Notes: generated by a model from the letters alone, not told the origin. Shown: positions 8,312 through 17,699, counted from the first letter of the stretch. The stretch is DNA of 64,000 nucleotides from Demequina globuliformis (GCF_000975155.1 NZ_BBRG01000001.1:940240-1004239), one strand, 5' to 3'. Numbers and translations: made by a program.

Positions 8312-8342
8312 GTCTGATCGCACTCGACAGTCAAGGGAAGTC

Positions 8343-8684
8343 ATGTTCGGCACTTTGCAGCAGCTCATCGTGTTCGCCCTGTCGACGGCCGCCTTCGTAG
8401 GCGCCATCTGGGGTCTCATCGACGCGGCCCGCCGTCCCAACTCCGCCTTCCAAGCCGCGGGCAAGCAATCCAAGACGTTGTGGGTCGTGATTCTTGCCGC
8501 CGCGACCGTCGTGGCGTTCCTCGCGCTGCCGTGGCCGCTGGGCACCGGCGGGGGCATTGGCGGCATTCTCGGGATCGCTGCCGTCGTGGCCGTCATCGTC
8601 TACTTCGTCGACGTGCGGCCAAAGGTGTCACAGTATGGAGGGCCGCCTCAGGGCCGCAACCGCATGAATCAGGGCGGCTGGTAG
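8343..8684 (+). CDS. DUF2516 membrane protein
   Basis: A 113-residue actinobacterial membrane protein of DUF2516. It has three hydrophobic segments (about residues 8-26, 46-62 and 70-90), the conserved motif [19 protein letters not shown] after the first, and YFVDVRPKV after the third. The end is hydrophilic and Gly/Asn-rich. Function is unknown. A good AAGGGAAG site precedes ATG 8343. The dtd gene begins 5 bp after the stop, so the two are probably cotranscribed. Confidence 0.85.
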   Translation: MFGTLQQLIVFALSTAAFVGAIWGLIDAARRPNSAFQAAGKQSKTLWVVILAAATVVAFLALPWPLGTGGGIGGILGIAAVVAVIVYFVDVRPKVSQYGGPPQGRNRMNQGGW

Positions 8685-8689
8685 GGCCC

Positions 8690-9115
8690 GTGCGCGCGGT
8701 CGTGCAGCGCGCCAAACGCGCTTCCGTCACGGTGGACGGCGCCGTGACGGCCTCATTCACGACGCAAGGACTCGTCGCATTGGTGGGCGCCACCCACGAC
8801 GACGGCGCGGACCAGGTCGAGACGATTGCGCGCAAGATCGCTGAGCTGCGCATCCTGGACAACGAAAAGTCCGCAACGGACGTGGGTGCCCCCGTCATTG
8901 TGGTGTCCCAGTTCACCCTGTACGCGGATGTGCGCAAGGGCCGCCGGCCCTCGTGGAACGGCGCCGCGCCCGGGCCCGTCGCGGAGCCCCTGGTGGAGGC
9001 CGTGGTCGATGCGCTCCGAGCCCGCGGGCTCACCGTTGGTACGGGGGTCTTTGGCGCCATGATGGACGTTGAACTCGTGAACGACGGCCCCATGACGATT
9101 CTTATCGAGGCGTAG
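8690..9115 (+). CDS. dtd: D-aminoacyl-tRNA deacylase
   Basis: A 141-residue Dtd that hydrolyses D-aminoacyl-tRNAs, protecting translation from D-amino acids. It begins with [17 protein letters not shown] (GTG start), and carries the active-site block [17 protein letters not shown] and the C-terminal signature [17 protein letters not shown], with the Gly-cisPro-type element in NDGP. Length is normal. It follows DUF2516 by 5 bp and is followed by a strong inverted repeat. Confidence 0.95.
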   Translation: MRAVVQRAKRASVTVDGAVTASFTTQGLVALVGATHDDGADQVETIARKIAELRILDNEKSATDVGAPVIVVSQFTLYADVRKGRRPSWNGAAPGPVAEPLVEAVVDALRARGLTVGTGVFGAMMDVELVNDGPMTILIEA

Positions 9116-9140
9116 GCCCGTCGGCCCCGTTCTCGCGCTG

Positions 9141-9180
9141 CATGGCCGGGTAGCGCCCTCAGCGGCACCACCCGGCCATG
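9141..9180. terminator. Bidirectional hairpin after dtd
   Basis: An 11-bp perfect inverted repeat (CATGGCCGGGT at 9141-9151 and its complement at 9170-9180) lies between the convergent dtd and DUF4352 genes. The 18-nt loop itself contains a GCGCC/GGCAC pairing. No T-run follows. Confidence 0.55.
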
Positions 9181-9198
9181 TCCCCCCGCGTGGGACCG

Positions 9199-10080
9199 CT
9201 ACTGCGTTGGCAGCGCGAAGAACACGTCGTCGCCAAAGAGGCCGGGCGTCACCCGCATGAGGCCATCCAGGGAGTCGGGCACCAGGTACGCGATGCGGCC
9301 GTCCTCGGTGGCGTCGGTGTACAGCTCTGCGAGGGAGTCGAAGTCGGGCTCCAGGCCCATCACGAACGAGTCGTGAGCGCCCACCACAGTGCCGTCGGCG
9401 GTGACGTAGTCAAAGCTGAGCTCAAAGGTAGAACCGGTGTCCTCGCCCAGGTAGGTGGCGGCGACGTCCGCGATGACCCACTGGCTGCCCTCGGGGGCCT
9501 CGTCGTTGAACTCGTTTGCGGCCGCGATGTCCGCAGCGGCGTCGGCGGTGAAGTCGGTGAGCTCGACGCGCCAGTCGTTGTTCTCAATCACGTCACCAAA
9601 GGCATACGGGTTGTCGCGAGTGCCAGCCTCGGCGGTGGCCTCCTGGGGCGCGGCATCCTCGTCGCCCGCCTCAGCCGCTGCGCTGGGCTCAGCCCCGGCA
9701 TCGGCCTCATCCTCGGTCACCACCACCGTGTCGCCGCCACCGGCCTCCTCGAATGCGTCCGAGACCGCCGTGGCAGCCACCGCGAGGAACACGATCACTC
9801 CCACGATGGTGCCCACCACGGAGACGATGATCGCCGCGATGCCCATGCCCTTCTTCTGGCCCTTGCGAGTCACCGCGACAATTCCCAGGATGAAGCCGAC
9901 TGGCAAGAGAATCCAGCCCACAATCAGTGCGCCGGGGATGCACGCGAAAAGGAAGCCCGCGGCGGCCGTGATCAGCGCGATCAGTCCCATGCGGTTCTTG
10001 GCGGGCGCCTCGGCGGCGGGCGTCGGCATGGGCTGGGGAGCGCCGGCGGGAGCGGCCGGAGGCGTGGGGTTCTGCGTCAT
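9199..10080 (-). CDS. DUF4352 surface/membrane protein with DUF4190-like region
   Basis: A 293-residue protein. Residues 1-30 are Pro/Ala-rich and cytosolic; about 30-105 hold a DUF4190-like membrane region of three helices (LIALITAAAGFLFACIPGA, LPVGFILGIVAV, IAAIIVSVVGTIVGVIVFLA). A linker of Glu/Ala/Asp follows, then a C-terminal DUF4352 immunoglobulin-like domain outside the cell (NPYAFGDVIENNDWRVELTD, GSQWVIADVAATYLGEDTGS, DYVTADGTVV). The start MTQNPTPPAAP at 10080 has GAGGAC upstream. The family is common in Gram-positive surface lipoproteins and its ligand is unknown. It is divergent from the sensor kinase at 10268, with 187 bp between. Confidence 0.82.
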   Translation of the reverse strand: MTQNPTPPAAPAGAPQPMPTPAAEAPAKNRMGLIALITAAAGFLFACIPGALIVGWILLPVGFILGIVAVTRKGQKKGMGIAAIIVSVVGTIVGVIVFLAVAATAVSDAFEEAGGGDTVVVTEDEADAGAEPSAAAEAGDEDAAPQEATAEAGTRDNPYAFGDVIENNDWRVELTDFTADAAADIAAANEFNDEAPEGSQWVIADVAATYLGEDTGSTFELSFDYVTADGTVVGAHDSFVMGLEPDFDSLAELYTDATEDGRIAYLVPDSLDGLMRVTPGLFGDDVFFALPTQ

Positions 10081-10267
10081 GATGTCCTCAGTTCGTAAGG
10101 TCGGGCGGCGCCGGTCGGAGCCGCTGTCCCGGATGGGTTGACACCACCCTGTCCGGGGGCCTGTGCCGGGCGCATCGGCCATTCGGTCAGCGTGCATGGC
10201 CGATCGGACACCAACCGTGGCCAAGCGGCGGGTGTGCGTGTCGCCCCCTGCAAATAGGGTGTGCGGT
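10081..10267. other. Divergent intergenic region, DUF4352 gene and sensor kinase
   Basis: This gap should hold both promoters. I see no convincing -35/-10 pair or palindrome. One GCATCGGCC word lies at 10172-10180, preceded by C rather than the usual G. Confidence 0.4.
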
Positions 10268-11545
10268 ATGGAACCGCCCGTGACTCAGCCGCCGCCCCTG
10301 CGCCGCTCCGGTGTGCGGGCATGGGACTTTGGGCTGTACGGGCTGGGCTTCCTGTTCACGGTGATCGGGCTCATGAATCTCCCGCCAGCGTGGACAAACG
10401 GGTCTTCGAGCATGCTCGTTCTGGCGTGGGCCCTCGGCGTCGGCGCATGGGTGACGGTGTTCTTCCGTCGCTCGCGCCCGCTCCTGGTAGTTGGCGCAGG
10501 CGCCGTGCTGGCGCTGATAGGCAGCGAGTACCTGCTCATGCTCATCGGCGTGTACCACGCGCTCGTAGTCGCCAACAGGCGCCGTCAGCTCGTTCTCGGC
10601 GGCGCCGCCACGGGAATCGTGGGCCTCTTTTGGCTCCGCGAGATCACCACCGTATGGGGCGACCAGGCCGCCTACGCCGCCGACGAGTCCGCACTAACAG
10701 CCGCGATCGTCAGCGGCTTCGTTGCCTTGGCAAGCCTGGCCGTGACCTTCGGACTAGCGGCGCTGTCGCATAGCCAGCGCGCAGCCGACTCCCAGCGCGC
10801 GCGGGCCGACACCGAGCACACGCTCGCCACACAGTTGGGCGACGAACTTGCCCGCCAGGCCGAACGCAGCGAGATCGCGCGCGAGATTCACGATGGCCTC
10901 ACGAACAAGTTGGCGTTGGTGTCGATGATGAGCGCCAATGTGGAGAAGGCGGTGGTCCAGGGTGACCCGCGGGCACCGGGACTGGCGCGCGAACTGCAAG
11001 GCCAGGCGCGGCTCGCGCTCGCCGAGTTGCGTGGCCTGGTGGAGAACCTGCGCACCGAGCCGGATTCAGCGCACGCTGCTCGGGGGAGCATGCGGACGGT
11101 GGGCGAGGTCATCACGGCTACGCGCGCGGCGGGAACGCCCGTCGACGCGATCGTCATCTTGGACGGCGCGCACCATGCGCCCGAGTCCCTGGACTCCGCG
11201 GTCTACCGACTCGTTCAAGAGGCCCTCACGAATGCGGTCAAGCATGCACCGGGGCGCACCATCTCGCTCTTCCTGGAGGCCAACCCCACCTCCGGAGTGC
11301 GACTGCGTGTCACGAATGTGCTCGCGGCCGTGCCGCACTCGGGCGATGGTCGAGGCGCCGGCGCTGGGCTGGTCGGCATCCGCGAGCGCGTCACCGCCTT
11401 GCACGGGACGCTCTGGGCAGGGCCGTACGAGGGCGAGTTCATCGTGGACGTGACCGTCCCGTGGCCGGCGCCGTCCGTCTCGGCGGCCGATGCCCCTGCT
11501 GGGGCGGCAACCGGCGTTCCGGGAGAATCTAGGGTGGGCCCATGA
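10268..11545 (+). CDS. NarL-type sensor histidine kinase (HisKA_3)
   Basis: A 425-residue membrane kinase. Residues 15-180 form about six membrane helices with tiny loops, so the signal is probably sensed in or at the membrane. A short coiled coil (SHSQRAADSQRARADTEHTL) leads to the dimerisation/phosphorylation helix EIAREIHDGLTNKLALVSMM with His at about 208. The ATPase domain has the N box QEALTNAVKHAPG and a G box GAGLVGIRERV. The tail is Ala/Pro-rich. The stop overlaps the response regulator start as ATGA, so both are one operon. The stimulus is not visible from sequence. Confidence 0.9.
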   Translation: MEPPVTQPPPLRRSGVRAWDFGLYGLGFLFTVIGLMNLPPAWTNGSSSMLVLAWALGVGAWVTVFFRRSRPLLVVGAGAVLALIGSEYLLMLIGVYHALVVANRRRQLVLGGAATGIVGLFWLREITTVWGDQAAYAADESALTAAIVSGFVALASLAVTFGLAALSHSQRAADSQRARADTEHTLATQLGDELARQAERSEIAREIHDGLTNKLALVSMMSANVEKAVVQGDPRAPGLARELQGQARLALAELRGLVENLRTEPDSAHAARGSMRTVGEVITATRAAGTPVDAIVILDGAHHAPESLDSAVYRLVQEALTNAVKHAPGRTISLFLEANPTSGVRLRVTNVLAAVPHSGDGRGAGAGLVGIRERVTALHGTLWAGPYEGEFIVDVTVPWPAPSVSAADAPAGAATGVPGESRVGP

Positions 11546-12219
11546 GCTCTGACGGCCCGCACGCGTCGCCCGCCACCATCACGGTCGTGATCGCCGACGA
11601 CGACCCGATGGTGCGCAACCAGGTGCGCTTCCTGCTCGACACGAACGACTCGGTCAGGATCGCGGGCGAAGCGGCCGATGGCCACCAGGCCGTCGCCGCT
11701 GTCGCCGCCCATCGTCCCGACCTTGTGCTGATGGACGTCTCGATGCCAGGGATCTCCGGCATCGAGGCCACCCGTGCGATCGCGGCCACCGGAGCAGGCA
11801 CGCGCGTCATCGCGTTAACCGCCCTTGGCCATGACGACGTGTTGATGGGCATGCTTGCGGCCGGCGCGGCCGGGTTTGTTCCCAAGGAGTACGCGATCGA
11901 GGATCTCGAGGCCGCGATCACGTGCGTCGCCCGTGGCGACAGCTATGTGTCACCCCACTGCCAGCCCGCGCTCATTCGCCAGTTGACACAGGGCGGGGCC
12001 CACGCGGGGCGCGATCAGGCTCGGCAGCAGTTGTCCTCGCTGTCCGACCGGGAACGTGAGGTCGCCAACCACGTGGCGACGGGCGCCAAGACCGCCCAGA
12101 TAGCGTCGGCGCTGTACGTGTCCGAGTCGACCGTGAAGAGCCAACTGGACTCCATCCGCACCAAACTGGGCGTGTCCAGCCGCGAGGAGATCGCCGTCTT
12201 GGTCGAGCGAGCGCGTTAA
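11542..12219 (+). CDS. LuxR/NarL-family response regulator
   Basis: A 225-residue regulator: receiver domain (VVIADDDPMVRNQVRFLL, phospho-acceptor Asp about 65 in LVLMDVSMPGISG, Lys in GFVPKEY) and a LuxR HTH near the C-terminus (LSSLSDREREVANHVATGAK, YVSESTVKSQLDSIRTKLG). It is coupled to the kinase upstream by a 4-nt overlap. The stop TAA overlaps the TAA of the convergent XRE gene in TTAA at 12216-12219. Targets are unknown. Confidence 0.92.
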   Translation: MSSDGPHASPATITVVIADDDPMVRNQVRFLLDTNDSVRIAGEAADGHQAVAAVAAHRPDLVLMDVSMPGISGIEATRAIAATGAGTRVIALTALGHDDVLMGMLAAGAAGFVPKEYAIEDLEAAITCVARGDSYVSPHCQPALIRQLTQGGAHAGRDQARQQLSSLSDREREVANHVATGAKTAQIASALYVSESTVKSQLDSIRTKLGVSSREEIAVLVERAR

Positions 12220-12458
12220 CTGGGGCGAGCAGCGTCCCGCACCAGCAAGTCGCCCACCTCGCAATCGAGCACCGCGCAGATCGCGGCCAGCGTCGAATAG
12301 CGGATGGCCTTCGCGCGGTCATTCTTGAGCACAGACAAGTTCACGACAGAGACCCCGACCGCCTCGCTCAGCGCAGTCAGAGTCATGCCTCGCGCATCCA
12401 GGAGCTCGTCGAGCCGGCAGTGAATGCCCGTGTCCTCGTTGCTCTCCGCTGGGCTCAT
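12216..12458 (-). CDS. Short XRE-family repressor of the YozG/YoaS type
   Basis: An 80-residue protein that is essentially one HTH domain: HCRLDELLDARGMTLTALSE, then VGVSVVNLSVLKNDRAKAIR and IRYSTLAAICAVLDCEVGDL. Small Cro/C1 proteins of this type accompany DUF2975 membrane proteins and are expected to repress the pair. Its ATG overlaps the upstream DUF2975 stop (ATGA at 12455-12458). The repeated TATCGAT sites before the DUF2975 gene are the likely operator. Confidence 0.88.
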   Translation of the reverse strand: MSPAESNEDTGIHCRLDELLDARGMTLTALSEAVGVSVVNLSVLKNDRAKAIRYSTLAAICAVLDCEVGDLLVRDAARPS

Positions 12459-13096
12459 ACCAGGCCCTCCGTGTCGCGCTGGAGGCGTTCGCCCACCTGA
12501 AAGGCGGCCGCAAACGCTCCCACCACGAGATACACAAAGAACGGCGCAAGACTCGTCTCGAAGATGACGTAATCGTCGTAGGTGTAGTCGCTCAACGCGG
12601 ACAATGCACCGTTCGTCGTCATGTTCATCAGCACTCCTGAACCAAACCACCCGACCAAGAGCACGCCAGCTCCAATGTAGATCAGTCGCGATGTCCGCCC
12701 GCTAAACGCAGTGCCGCGGGCAAGGCGAAGGAACAGCGCAGCAGCGAATCCGCACGCGACAATGACCATGAGGGCTGTCCAGATGGGTTGGGCGTAGAGC
12801 GCAAAGAGAGTCGCCGGCGCCGGGTTCGGCACCACCACCGTGGCCGTGTCGACGGAGGCGGTCACCGCCGCACCGTCAGGGCCCAACGGCAGCTCGGCCT
12901 CGTGGCCAGACAGGGGCACGGTGACGGGCACATCGCGCCCATCGCCCACCTCGCGAAGTCGCCCCACCGCCGGCACCAACGCCAGCAATGACCCCAACGC
13001 CACCACGCCGATCGAGATGTACATGCCGATGCGATCGGCCTTGTCCAACATCCGCTGATTGCCCGCAGGCCCCGTGCCGCTTGATGACTCACCCAT
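12455..13096 (-). CDS. DUF2975 membrane protein
   Basis: A 213-residue protein with four predicted membrane segments (about residues 24-44, 107-127, 140-158 and 186-206) and an extracytoplasmic domain between the first two. DUF2975 members are typically encoded with a tiny XRE regulator, as here. The segment LARGTAFSGRTSRLIYIGAG between helices 2 and 3 is typical of the family. Function is unknown; regulated expression as a two-gene unit is implied by the 4-nt overlap and the upstream operator array. Confidence 0.82.
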   Translation of the reverse strand: MGESSSGTGPAGNQRMLDKADRIGMYISIGVVALGSLLALVPAVGRLREVGDGRDVPVTVPLSGHEAELPLGPDGAAVTASVDTATVVVPNPAPATLFALYAQPIWTALMVIVACGFAAALFLRLARGTAFSGRTSRLIYIGAGVLLVGWFGSGVLMNMTTNGALSALSDYTYDDYVIFETSLAPFFVYLVVGAFAAAFQVGERLQRDTEGLV

Positions 13097-13106
13097 GGCG
13101 TCCCCT

Positions 13107-13146
13107 TATCGATTTTCGTTGTTATCGATAAACGATACATATCGAT
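13107..13146. promoter_or_regulatory. TATCGAT operator array upstream of the DUF2975/XRE operon
   Basis: Three copies of TATCGAT start at 13107, 13123 and 13140, spaced 16-17 bp. The middle one is part of a perfect inverted repeat TATCG-N5-CGATA (13123-13137). The array is strikingly A+T-rich for this genome and begins 11 bp upstream of the DUF2975 start. It is the likely binding site of the XRE repressor; the promoter probably overlaps it. Confidence 0.7.
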
Positions 13147-13250
13147 GATCGTTACGTCAACGGCGGGCCCGCCCGGCCCGCGCGGGACGCAGGGCGACCC
13201 GAGTGCGGGCGCCCAACGGGCATCGGCCCTCATCACGCTCACGGCGTAGT

Positions 13251-13269
13251 GTTCATGCCCCTAGCGAAC
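13251..13269. promoter_or_regulatory. ClgR-like operator upstream of clpC
   Basis: An inverted repeat GTTC-N11-GAAC, in full GTTCATGCCCCTAGCGAAC, lies about 100 bp before clpC (13370). Right arm AGCGAAC fits the published ClgR site (GTTCGCT-N5-AGCGAAC type, from memory); the left arm deviates. ClgR activates clpC and clpP in streptomycetes and corynebacteria. An AATATA element at 13275 may be the -10 box. Confidence 0.45.
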
Positions 13270-13369
13270 ACGGCAATATAGGCCCCCTCCCGCTCGTTAG
13301 CCTGGACAGCAGATACCGGTGAACTGAGGCGACCCCGCCCACGAGCCGGCTGGTCTTGAGGAGGCAAAA

Positions 13370-15967
13370 ATGTTCGAGCGGTTCACTGATCGGGCCCGAC
13401 GAGTCGTGGTGCTGGCGCAGGAAGAAGCGCGCATGCTCAACCACAACTACATCGGCACCGAGCACATCCTGCTGGGTCTGGTTCGCGAGGGCGAAGGAGT
13501 CGCCGCCAAGGCGCTGGAGTCCATGGACATCTCGCTGAACGCCGTGCGCGAGCAGGTCCAGGAGATCATCGGAGAGGGCTCGCACGCCCCATCCGGCCAC
13601 ATCCCCTTCACCCCGCGCGCCAAGAAGGTTCTGGAGCTGTCCCTGCGCGAGGCGCTGCAGCTGGGTCACAACTACATCGGCACCGAGCACATCCTGCTGG
13701 GCCTCATCCGCGAGGGTGAAGGCGTCGCGGCGAAGGTGCTCGACAAGCTGGGTGCTGACCTCGGTTCGGTTCGCCAGCAGGTCATTCAGCTCCTCAGCGG
13801 CTACGAGGGCAAGGAGCCGGCCACTGCTGGCGCCGGTCCCGCAGAGGGCACCCCGGCCGGGTCCACGGTGCTGGACCAGTTTGGCCGTAACTACACGCAG
13901 GCAGCGCGCGAAGGCAAGCTCGACCCCGTCGTGGGACGCGAGCTCATCCAGGAGCGCGTGATGCAGGTGCTCAGCCGCCGCACCAAGAACAACCCCGTCC
14001 TGATTGGCGAGCCCGGCGTCGGTAAGACCGCCGTCGTCGAAGGCCTTGCCCAGGCGATCGTGCGCGGCGACGTGCCGGAGACCCTGAAGGACAAGCACCT
14101 CTACACGCTTGACCTCGGATCGCTCGTGGCTGGCTCGCGCTACCGCGGTGACTTCGAGGAGCGCCTCAAGAAGGTGCTGAAGGAGATCCGCACCCGCGGC
14201 GACATCATCCTGTTCATCGATGAGATCCACACCCTCGTGGGCGCAGGTGCGGCCGAGGGCGCCATCGACGCGGCCTCGATTTTGAAGCCGATGCTTGCCC
14301 GCGGTGAGCTGCAGACCATCGGTGCCACCACGCTGGACGAGTACCGCAAGAACGTGGAGAAGGACCCCGCGCTCGAGCGTCGCTTCCAGCCCATTCAGGT
14401 TCCCGAGCCCGAGCTCGCGCACGCCATCGAGATCCTCAAGGGTCTGCGCGACCGCTACGAGGCGTTCCACCGCGTCACCATCACGGACGAGGCCATCGTG
14501 GCCGCCGCCCAGATGGCTGACCGCTACATCTCCGACCGGTTCCTGCCGGACAAGGCGATCGACCTGATCGATGAGGCCGGTGCGCGCCTGCGCATCCGTC
14601 GCATGACCAGCCCGCCGGAACTGCGTGACCTCGACGAGCGCATCGCAGAGGTGCGTCGCGAGAAGGAGTCGGCGATCGACGAGCAGCAGTTCGAGAAGGC
14701 TGCGAACCTTCGCGATGTTGAGCGCCGCCTGTCCGAGGAGCGCGCGGAGAAGGAAGAGGCCTGGAAGTCCGGCGACCTCGACGTTGCCGCTGTGGTCGAC
14801 GAGGAACTGATCGCCGAGGTTCTCGCAATGTCCACCGGTGTGCCGGTGACCCGCGTGTCCTCCGACGAGTCCTCGCGCCTGCTCCAGATGGAGTCCGAGC
14901 TGCACAAGCGCGTCATTGGTCAGGAGCAGGCCATCAAGGTCCTGTCCCAGTCCATCCGCCGCACCCGTGCCGGCCTGAAGGACCCCAAGCGTCCCGGTGG
15001 TTCGTTCATCTTCGCCGGTCCCACCGGTGTCGGAAAGACGGAGCTCGCCAAGACCCTTGCCGAGTTCCTGTTCGGCGACGAGGACGCGCTCATCTCGCTC
15101 GACATGTCCGAGTACGGCGAGAAGCACACCGTGGCTCGCCTCTTCGGTGCGCCTCCCGGCTACGTGGGCTTCGAAGAGGGCGGCCAGCTCACCGAGAAGG
15201 TCCGCCGCAAGCCGTTCTCCGTGGTGCTGTTCGACGAGGTCGAGAAGGCCCACCCGGACATCTTCAACTCGCTGCTGCAGATCCTGGAAGACGGAAAGCT
15301 CACCGACGCCCAGGGCCGCGAGGTCAATTTCAAGAACACCATCGTGATCATGACCACGAACCTGGGTGCAGACGCCATCTCGCGTCGCCAGGCCACGGGC
15401 TTCTCGGTGCAGTCGGAAACCGGCCACACCTACGAAGAGATGACCAAGCTGGTGAACGGAAAGCTCAAGGAGCACTTCAAGCCTGAATTCCTCAACCGCG
15501 TGGACAACGTGGTGGTCTTCCCGCAGCTCACGCAGGACGAGATCGTGGAGATCGTGGACCTCATGGTCGCCCGCCTCGACGAGCGTATGCGCGACAAGGA
15601 CATGGCGATCGAGCTCACCGATGCCGCGAAGCGCCTGCTGGCGGAGAAGGGCTACGACCCCGTGTTGGGTGCCCGTCCCTTGCGCCGCGCCTTGCAGCGT
15701 GAGATCGAGGACCCGTTGAGCGAGAAGATCCTCTTTGGCGAGGTCACGTCCGGCCAGTTGGTGCAGGTTGACGCTCAGGGCGAAGGCATCCTGGGTGAGT
15801 TCACCTTCACCGGTATTGACCGCAGCGACCTCCTCAGCGACGCCGACATCCCTGCCGAGGAGCGCGAGGTGCGCGTCGGAGGCGGCGAGGCCGAGGGTGC
15901 GGATGTCCCCCGCGACGGTGGCTCGTCCGACAACGGCGGCGATGCTCAGGCAGCCGCCAACGAGTAA
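13370..15967 (+). CDS. clpC: ClpC AAA+ unfoldase of the Clp protease
   Basis: An 865-residue Hsp100 protein that unfolds substrates and feeds ClpP. It has two N-domain repeats ([20 protein letters not shown] and a near copy about 75 residues later), D1 ATPase with Walker A GEPGVGKT about residue 213 and Walker [11 protein letters not shown], a UVR-type coiled-coil middle domain around 420-465, and D2 with [12 protein letters not shown] about 550. Length and order fit actinobacterial ClpC. AGGAGG precedes the ATG. The tail is Gly/Glu/Asp-rich. A ClgR-like site lies upstream and a strong terminator downstream, so it is monocistronic. A long open frame on the opposite strand is a G+C artefact. 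Confidence 0.97.
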   Translation: MFERFTDRARRVVVLAQEEARMLNHNYIGTEHILLGLVREGEGVAAKALESMDISLNAVREQVQEIIGEGSHAPSGHIPFTPRAKKVLELSLREALQLGHNYIGTEHILLGLIREGEGVAAKVLDKLGADLGSVRQQVIQLLSGYEGKEPATAGAGPAEGTPAGSTVLDQFGRNYTQAAREGKLDPVVGRELIQERVMQVLSRRTKNNPVLIGEPGVGKTAVVEGLAQAIVRGDVPETLKDKHLYTLDLGSLVAGSRYRGDFEERLKKVLKEIRTRGDIILFIDEIHTLVGAGAAEGAIDAASILKPMLARGELQTIGATTLDEYRKNVEKDPALERRFQPIQVPEPELAHAIEILKGLRDRYEAFHRVTITDEAIVAAAQMADRYISDRFLPDKAIDLIDEAGARLRIRRMTSPPELRDLDERIAEVRREKESAIDEQQFEKAANLRDVERRLSEERAEKEEAWKSGDLDVAAVVDEELIAEVLAMSTGVPVTRVSSDESSRLLQMESELHKRVIGQEQAIKVLSQSIRRTRAGLKDPKRPGGSFIFAGPTGVGKTELAKTLAEFLFGDEDALISLDMSEYGEKHTVARLFGAPPGYVGFEEGGQLTEKVRRKPFSVVLFDEVEKAHPDIFNSLLQILEDGKLTDAQGREVNFKNTIVIMTTNLGADAISRRQATGFSVQSETGHTYEEMTKLVNGKLKEHFKPEFLNRVDNVVVFPQLTQDEIVEIVDLMVARLDERMRDKDMAIELTDAAKRLLAEKGYDPVLGARPLRRALQREIEDPLSEKILFGEVTSGQLVQVDAQGEGILGEFTFTGIDRSDLLSDADIPAEEREVRVGGGEAEGADVPRDGGSSDNGGDAQAAANE

Positions 15968-15980
15968 GTCTCAGTAAGCC

Positions 15981-16018
15981 GAAAGGCCCCGGCTCCCTCG
16001 AGGGAGCCGGGGCCTTTC
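15981..16018 (+). terminator. Strong terminator after clpC
   Basis: A 19-bp perfect inverted repeat with no real loop, starting GAAAGGCCCCGGCTCCCTC at 15981-15999 and mirrored to 16018. The right arm ends in CCTTTC, giving a short T-run. It can also serve the convergent DoxX gene. Confidence 0.85.
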
Positions 16019-16058
16019 GCGTTGATGCTGCCTGCCGCACCGCGTGCGGCGACGATGA

Positions 16059-16445
16059 CTAGTTGCCGCCGAGCGAGAACTCGCCAATGCGGCCCACAAA
16101 GACGATGAGCGCAATCACCATCAGCAGCGCCGGCACAGTGATGTTGGCCAGCGGGTCACCGCGACGAATGTGCACGAACGCCGCGCCACCGCCAATGACC
16201 ATGAGTCCGGCTGCGGCCACGGGGACAATCCACGGGATGAAGCCGATGATCGGAAACAAGACGACGGCGATAGAGCCCACGATCTCCGCCGCACCAATGA
16301 GGCGCACCTGCTTGTCGTCGAAGTCGTTTGCCCAGTCCTGGCCCAGTTCAATTGAGCGAGCCTTGCCGCGCACCAAGTGGACAAAGCCCGACGGGATAAA
16401 GACGGCGGCGAGTGCGATCACAGCGACCCATAGAGCTGCATCCAT
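16059..16445 (-). CDS. DoxX-like membrane protein
   Basis: A 128-residue four-helix membrane protein. The first helix ends in FIPSGFVHLVRG, followed by a short cytosolic loop and three further helices (IGAAEIVGSIAVVLFPIIGF and onwards). DoxX-family proteins are linked to quinone-dependent or redox roles, but this subgroup is uncharacterised. An AGGAGG-type site precedes ATG 16445. It is divergent from the aldo-keto reductase with 146 bp between. Confidence 0.78.
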   Translation of the reverse strand: MDAALWVAVIALAAVFIPSGFVHLVRGKARSIELGQDWANDFDDKQVRLIGAAEIVGSIAVVLFPIIGFIPWIVPVAAAGLMVIGGGAAFVHIRRGDPLANITVPALLMVIALIVFVGRIGEFSLGGN

Positions 16446-16591
16446 GGTGGTCCTCCTCAGTTGAACTTCCTTGCTGAGGTCAGACTATTGCAGGTGGGCG
16501 TTCCGCACGGCCTGCGCCGGGCCAATACCGCCGTGTCCCACCTCCTACCAAACGGTCAGCAGAACCCGAGAATCGGCCCTACCCTAGAAAG

Positions 16592-17605
16592 ATGACTCAC
16601 ACACCCCACGTCGCCGCCGACGATCGCTACGAGACCATGAAGTACCGCCGCTCCGGTAAGTCGGGCCTGAAGCTCCCCGGCGTCAGCCTGGGGCTGTGGC
16701 ACAACTTCGGCGGTGCGAACGACACCGACACGATGCGCGACACCATCCGCACCGCTTTCGACCTGGGTGTCACGCACTACGACCTCGCGAACAACTACGG
16801 CCCTCCCGCCGGCTCCGCCGAGGAGAACTTTGGTCGCATTTTCCACCAGGACTTGGCGCCGTACCGCGACGAGATCCTGATCTCGTCCAAGGCGGGGTAC
16901 TACATGTGGCCCGGGCCCTACGGCGAGTGGGGCTCGCGCAAGAACCTGCTGTCATCGCTCGACCAGTCGTTGACCCGCATGCGCCTGGACTACGTCGACA
17001 TCTTCTACTCGCACCGCTTTGACCCCGACACGCCGCTCGAGGAGACCATCGGGGCGCTGGACACCGCGGTGCGTAGCGGCCGCGCGCTGTACGCGGGCAT
17101 CTCCAATTATGGACCCGAGCAGACGCGCGAGGCGGTGCGTATTGCTCGCGACCTCGGCACGCCCATCCTCATCAACCAGTTCCCGTACTCGATGTTTGAG
17201 CGCACCCCTGAAGACGGGCTGCTCGACACCCTCGATGCTGAGGGCCTGGGGTCGATCGTGTTCTCGCCGCTCGCGCAGGGGATGCTGACCGACCGCTACC
17301 TCAACGGCGTGCCAGAGGGCTCGCGCGCGACGCACTCGCAGTTCCTCAGCGAGAACCAACTGACCCCCACCTACCTCGAGCGGGTGGGCGCCCTCAACGA
17401 GATCGCGAAGGGCCGCGGCCAGACGCTGGCACAGTTGGCGATTCAGTGGGTGCTGCGTGGCGATCGCGTCACGTCCGCGCTCGTGGGCGCGTCTTCGGCC
17501 AAGCAGCTGCGGGACACGGTCGCGGCGCTGGACTTCGCGCCGCTTAGCGAGGACGAGGTCGCAGCGATCGAGCCGCACGCCGTTCACGGCACGCACCACC
17601 GCTAA
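16592..17605 (+). CDS. Aldo-keto reductase of the YghZ / L-glyceraldehyde 3-phosphate reductase type
   Basis: A 337-residue NADPH-dependent reductase. It shows MKYRRSGKSGLKLPGVSLGL, the catalytic Asp-Tyr-Lys-His set in HYDLANNYG, ISSKAGYYMWPGPYG and DIFYSHRFDPDTP, and the nucleotide-binding end SALVGASSAKQLRD. The insert YYMWPGPYGEWGSRKNLL is characteristic of the YghZ/Gpr subgroup, which detoxifies L-glyceraldehyde 3-phosphate or methylglyoxal. It is monocistronic; a 60-bp hairpin repeat follows. Confidence 0.92.
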   Translation: MTHTPHVAADDRYETMKYRRSGKSGLKLPGVSLGLWHNFGGANDTDTMRDTIRTAFDLGVTHYDLANNYGPPAGSAEENFGRIFHQDLAPYRDEILISSKAGYYMWPGPYGEWGSRKNLLSSLDQSLTRMRLDYVDIFYSHRFDPDTPLEETIGALDTAVRSGRALYAGISNYGPEQTREAVRIARDLGTPILINQFPYSMFERTPEDGLLDTLDAEGLGSIVFSPLAQGMLTDRYLNGVPEGSRATHSQFLSENQLTPTYLERVGALNEIAKGRGQTLAQLAIQWVLRGDRVTSALVGASSAKQLRDTVAALDFAPLSEDEVAAIEPHAVHGTHHR

Positions 17606-17623
17606 TCCCACCCTCCCCCTTTA

Positions 17624-17683
17624 GCCAAATGGCTCCATTTCGCTGTTTTAGGTCACCTAGACAGCGAGATGGAGCCATTTGGC
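17624..17683. repeat. Hairpin repeat family B, copy 1
   Basis: A 60-bp element with 23-bp arms (17624-17646 and 17661-17683) pairing at 22 of 23 positions and a 14-nt loop. The arms begin GCCAAATGG and end CGCTGT. It lies between convergent genes (aldo-keto reductase and mutY) and is A+T-rich for this genome. Copy 2, of equal length, is at 61985-62044. Confidence 0.85.
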
Positions 17684-17699
17684 GTGGAGGGGAGGGGGG

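Noticed and set aside
11676..11700. GGCCGATGG and similar one-mismatch forms of the iterated word (also near 23920, 26036, 38907, 43648, 44322, 50545, 52433)
   Set aside because: Not counted as copies, since they are expected by chance in coding DNA at this G+C.
13253..15475. A 740-codon open frame on the minus strand across clpC
   Set aside because: It mirrors clpC codons, has no known domains and no ribosome site; such frames are common in high-G+C DNA.
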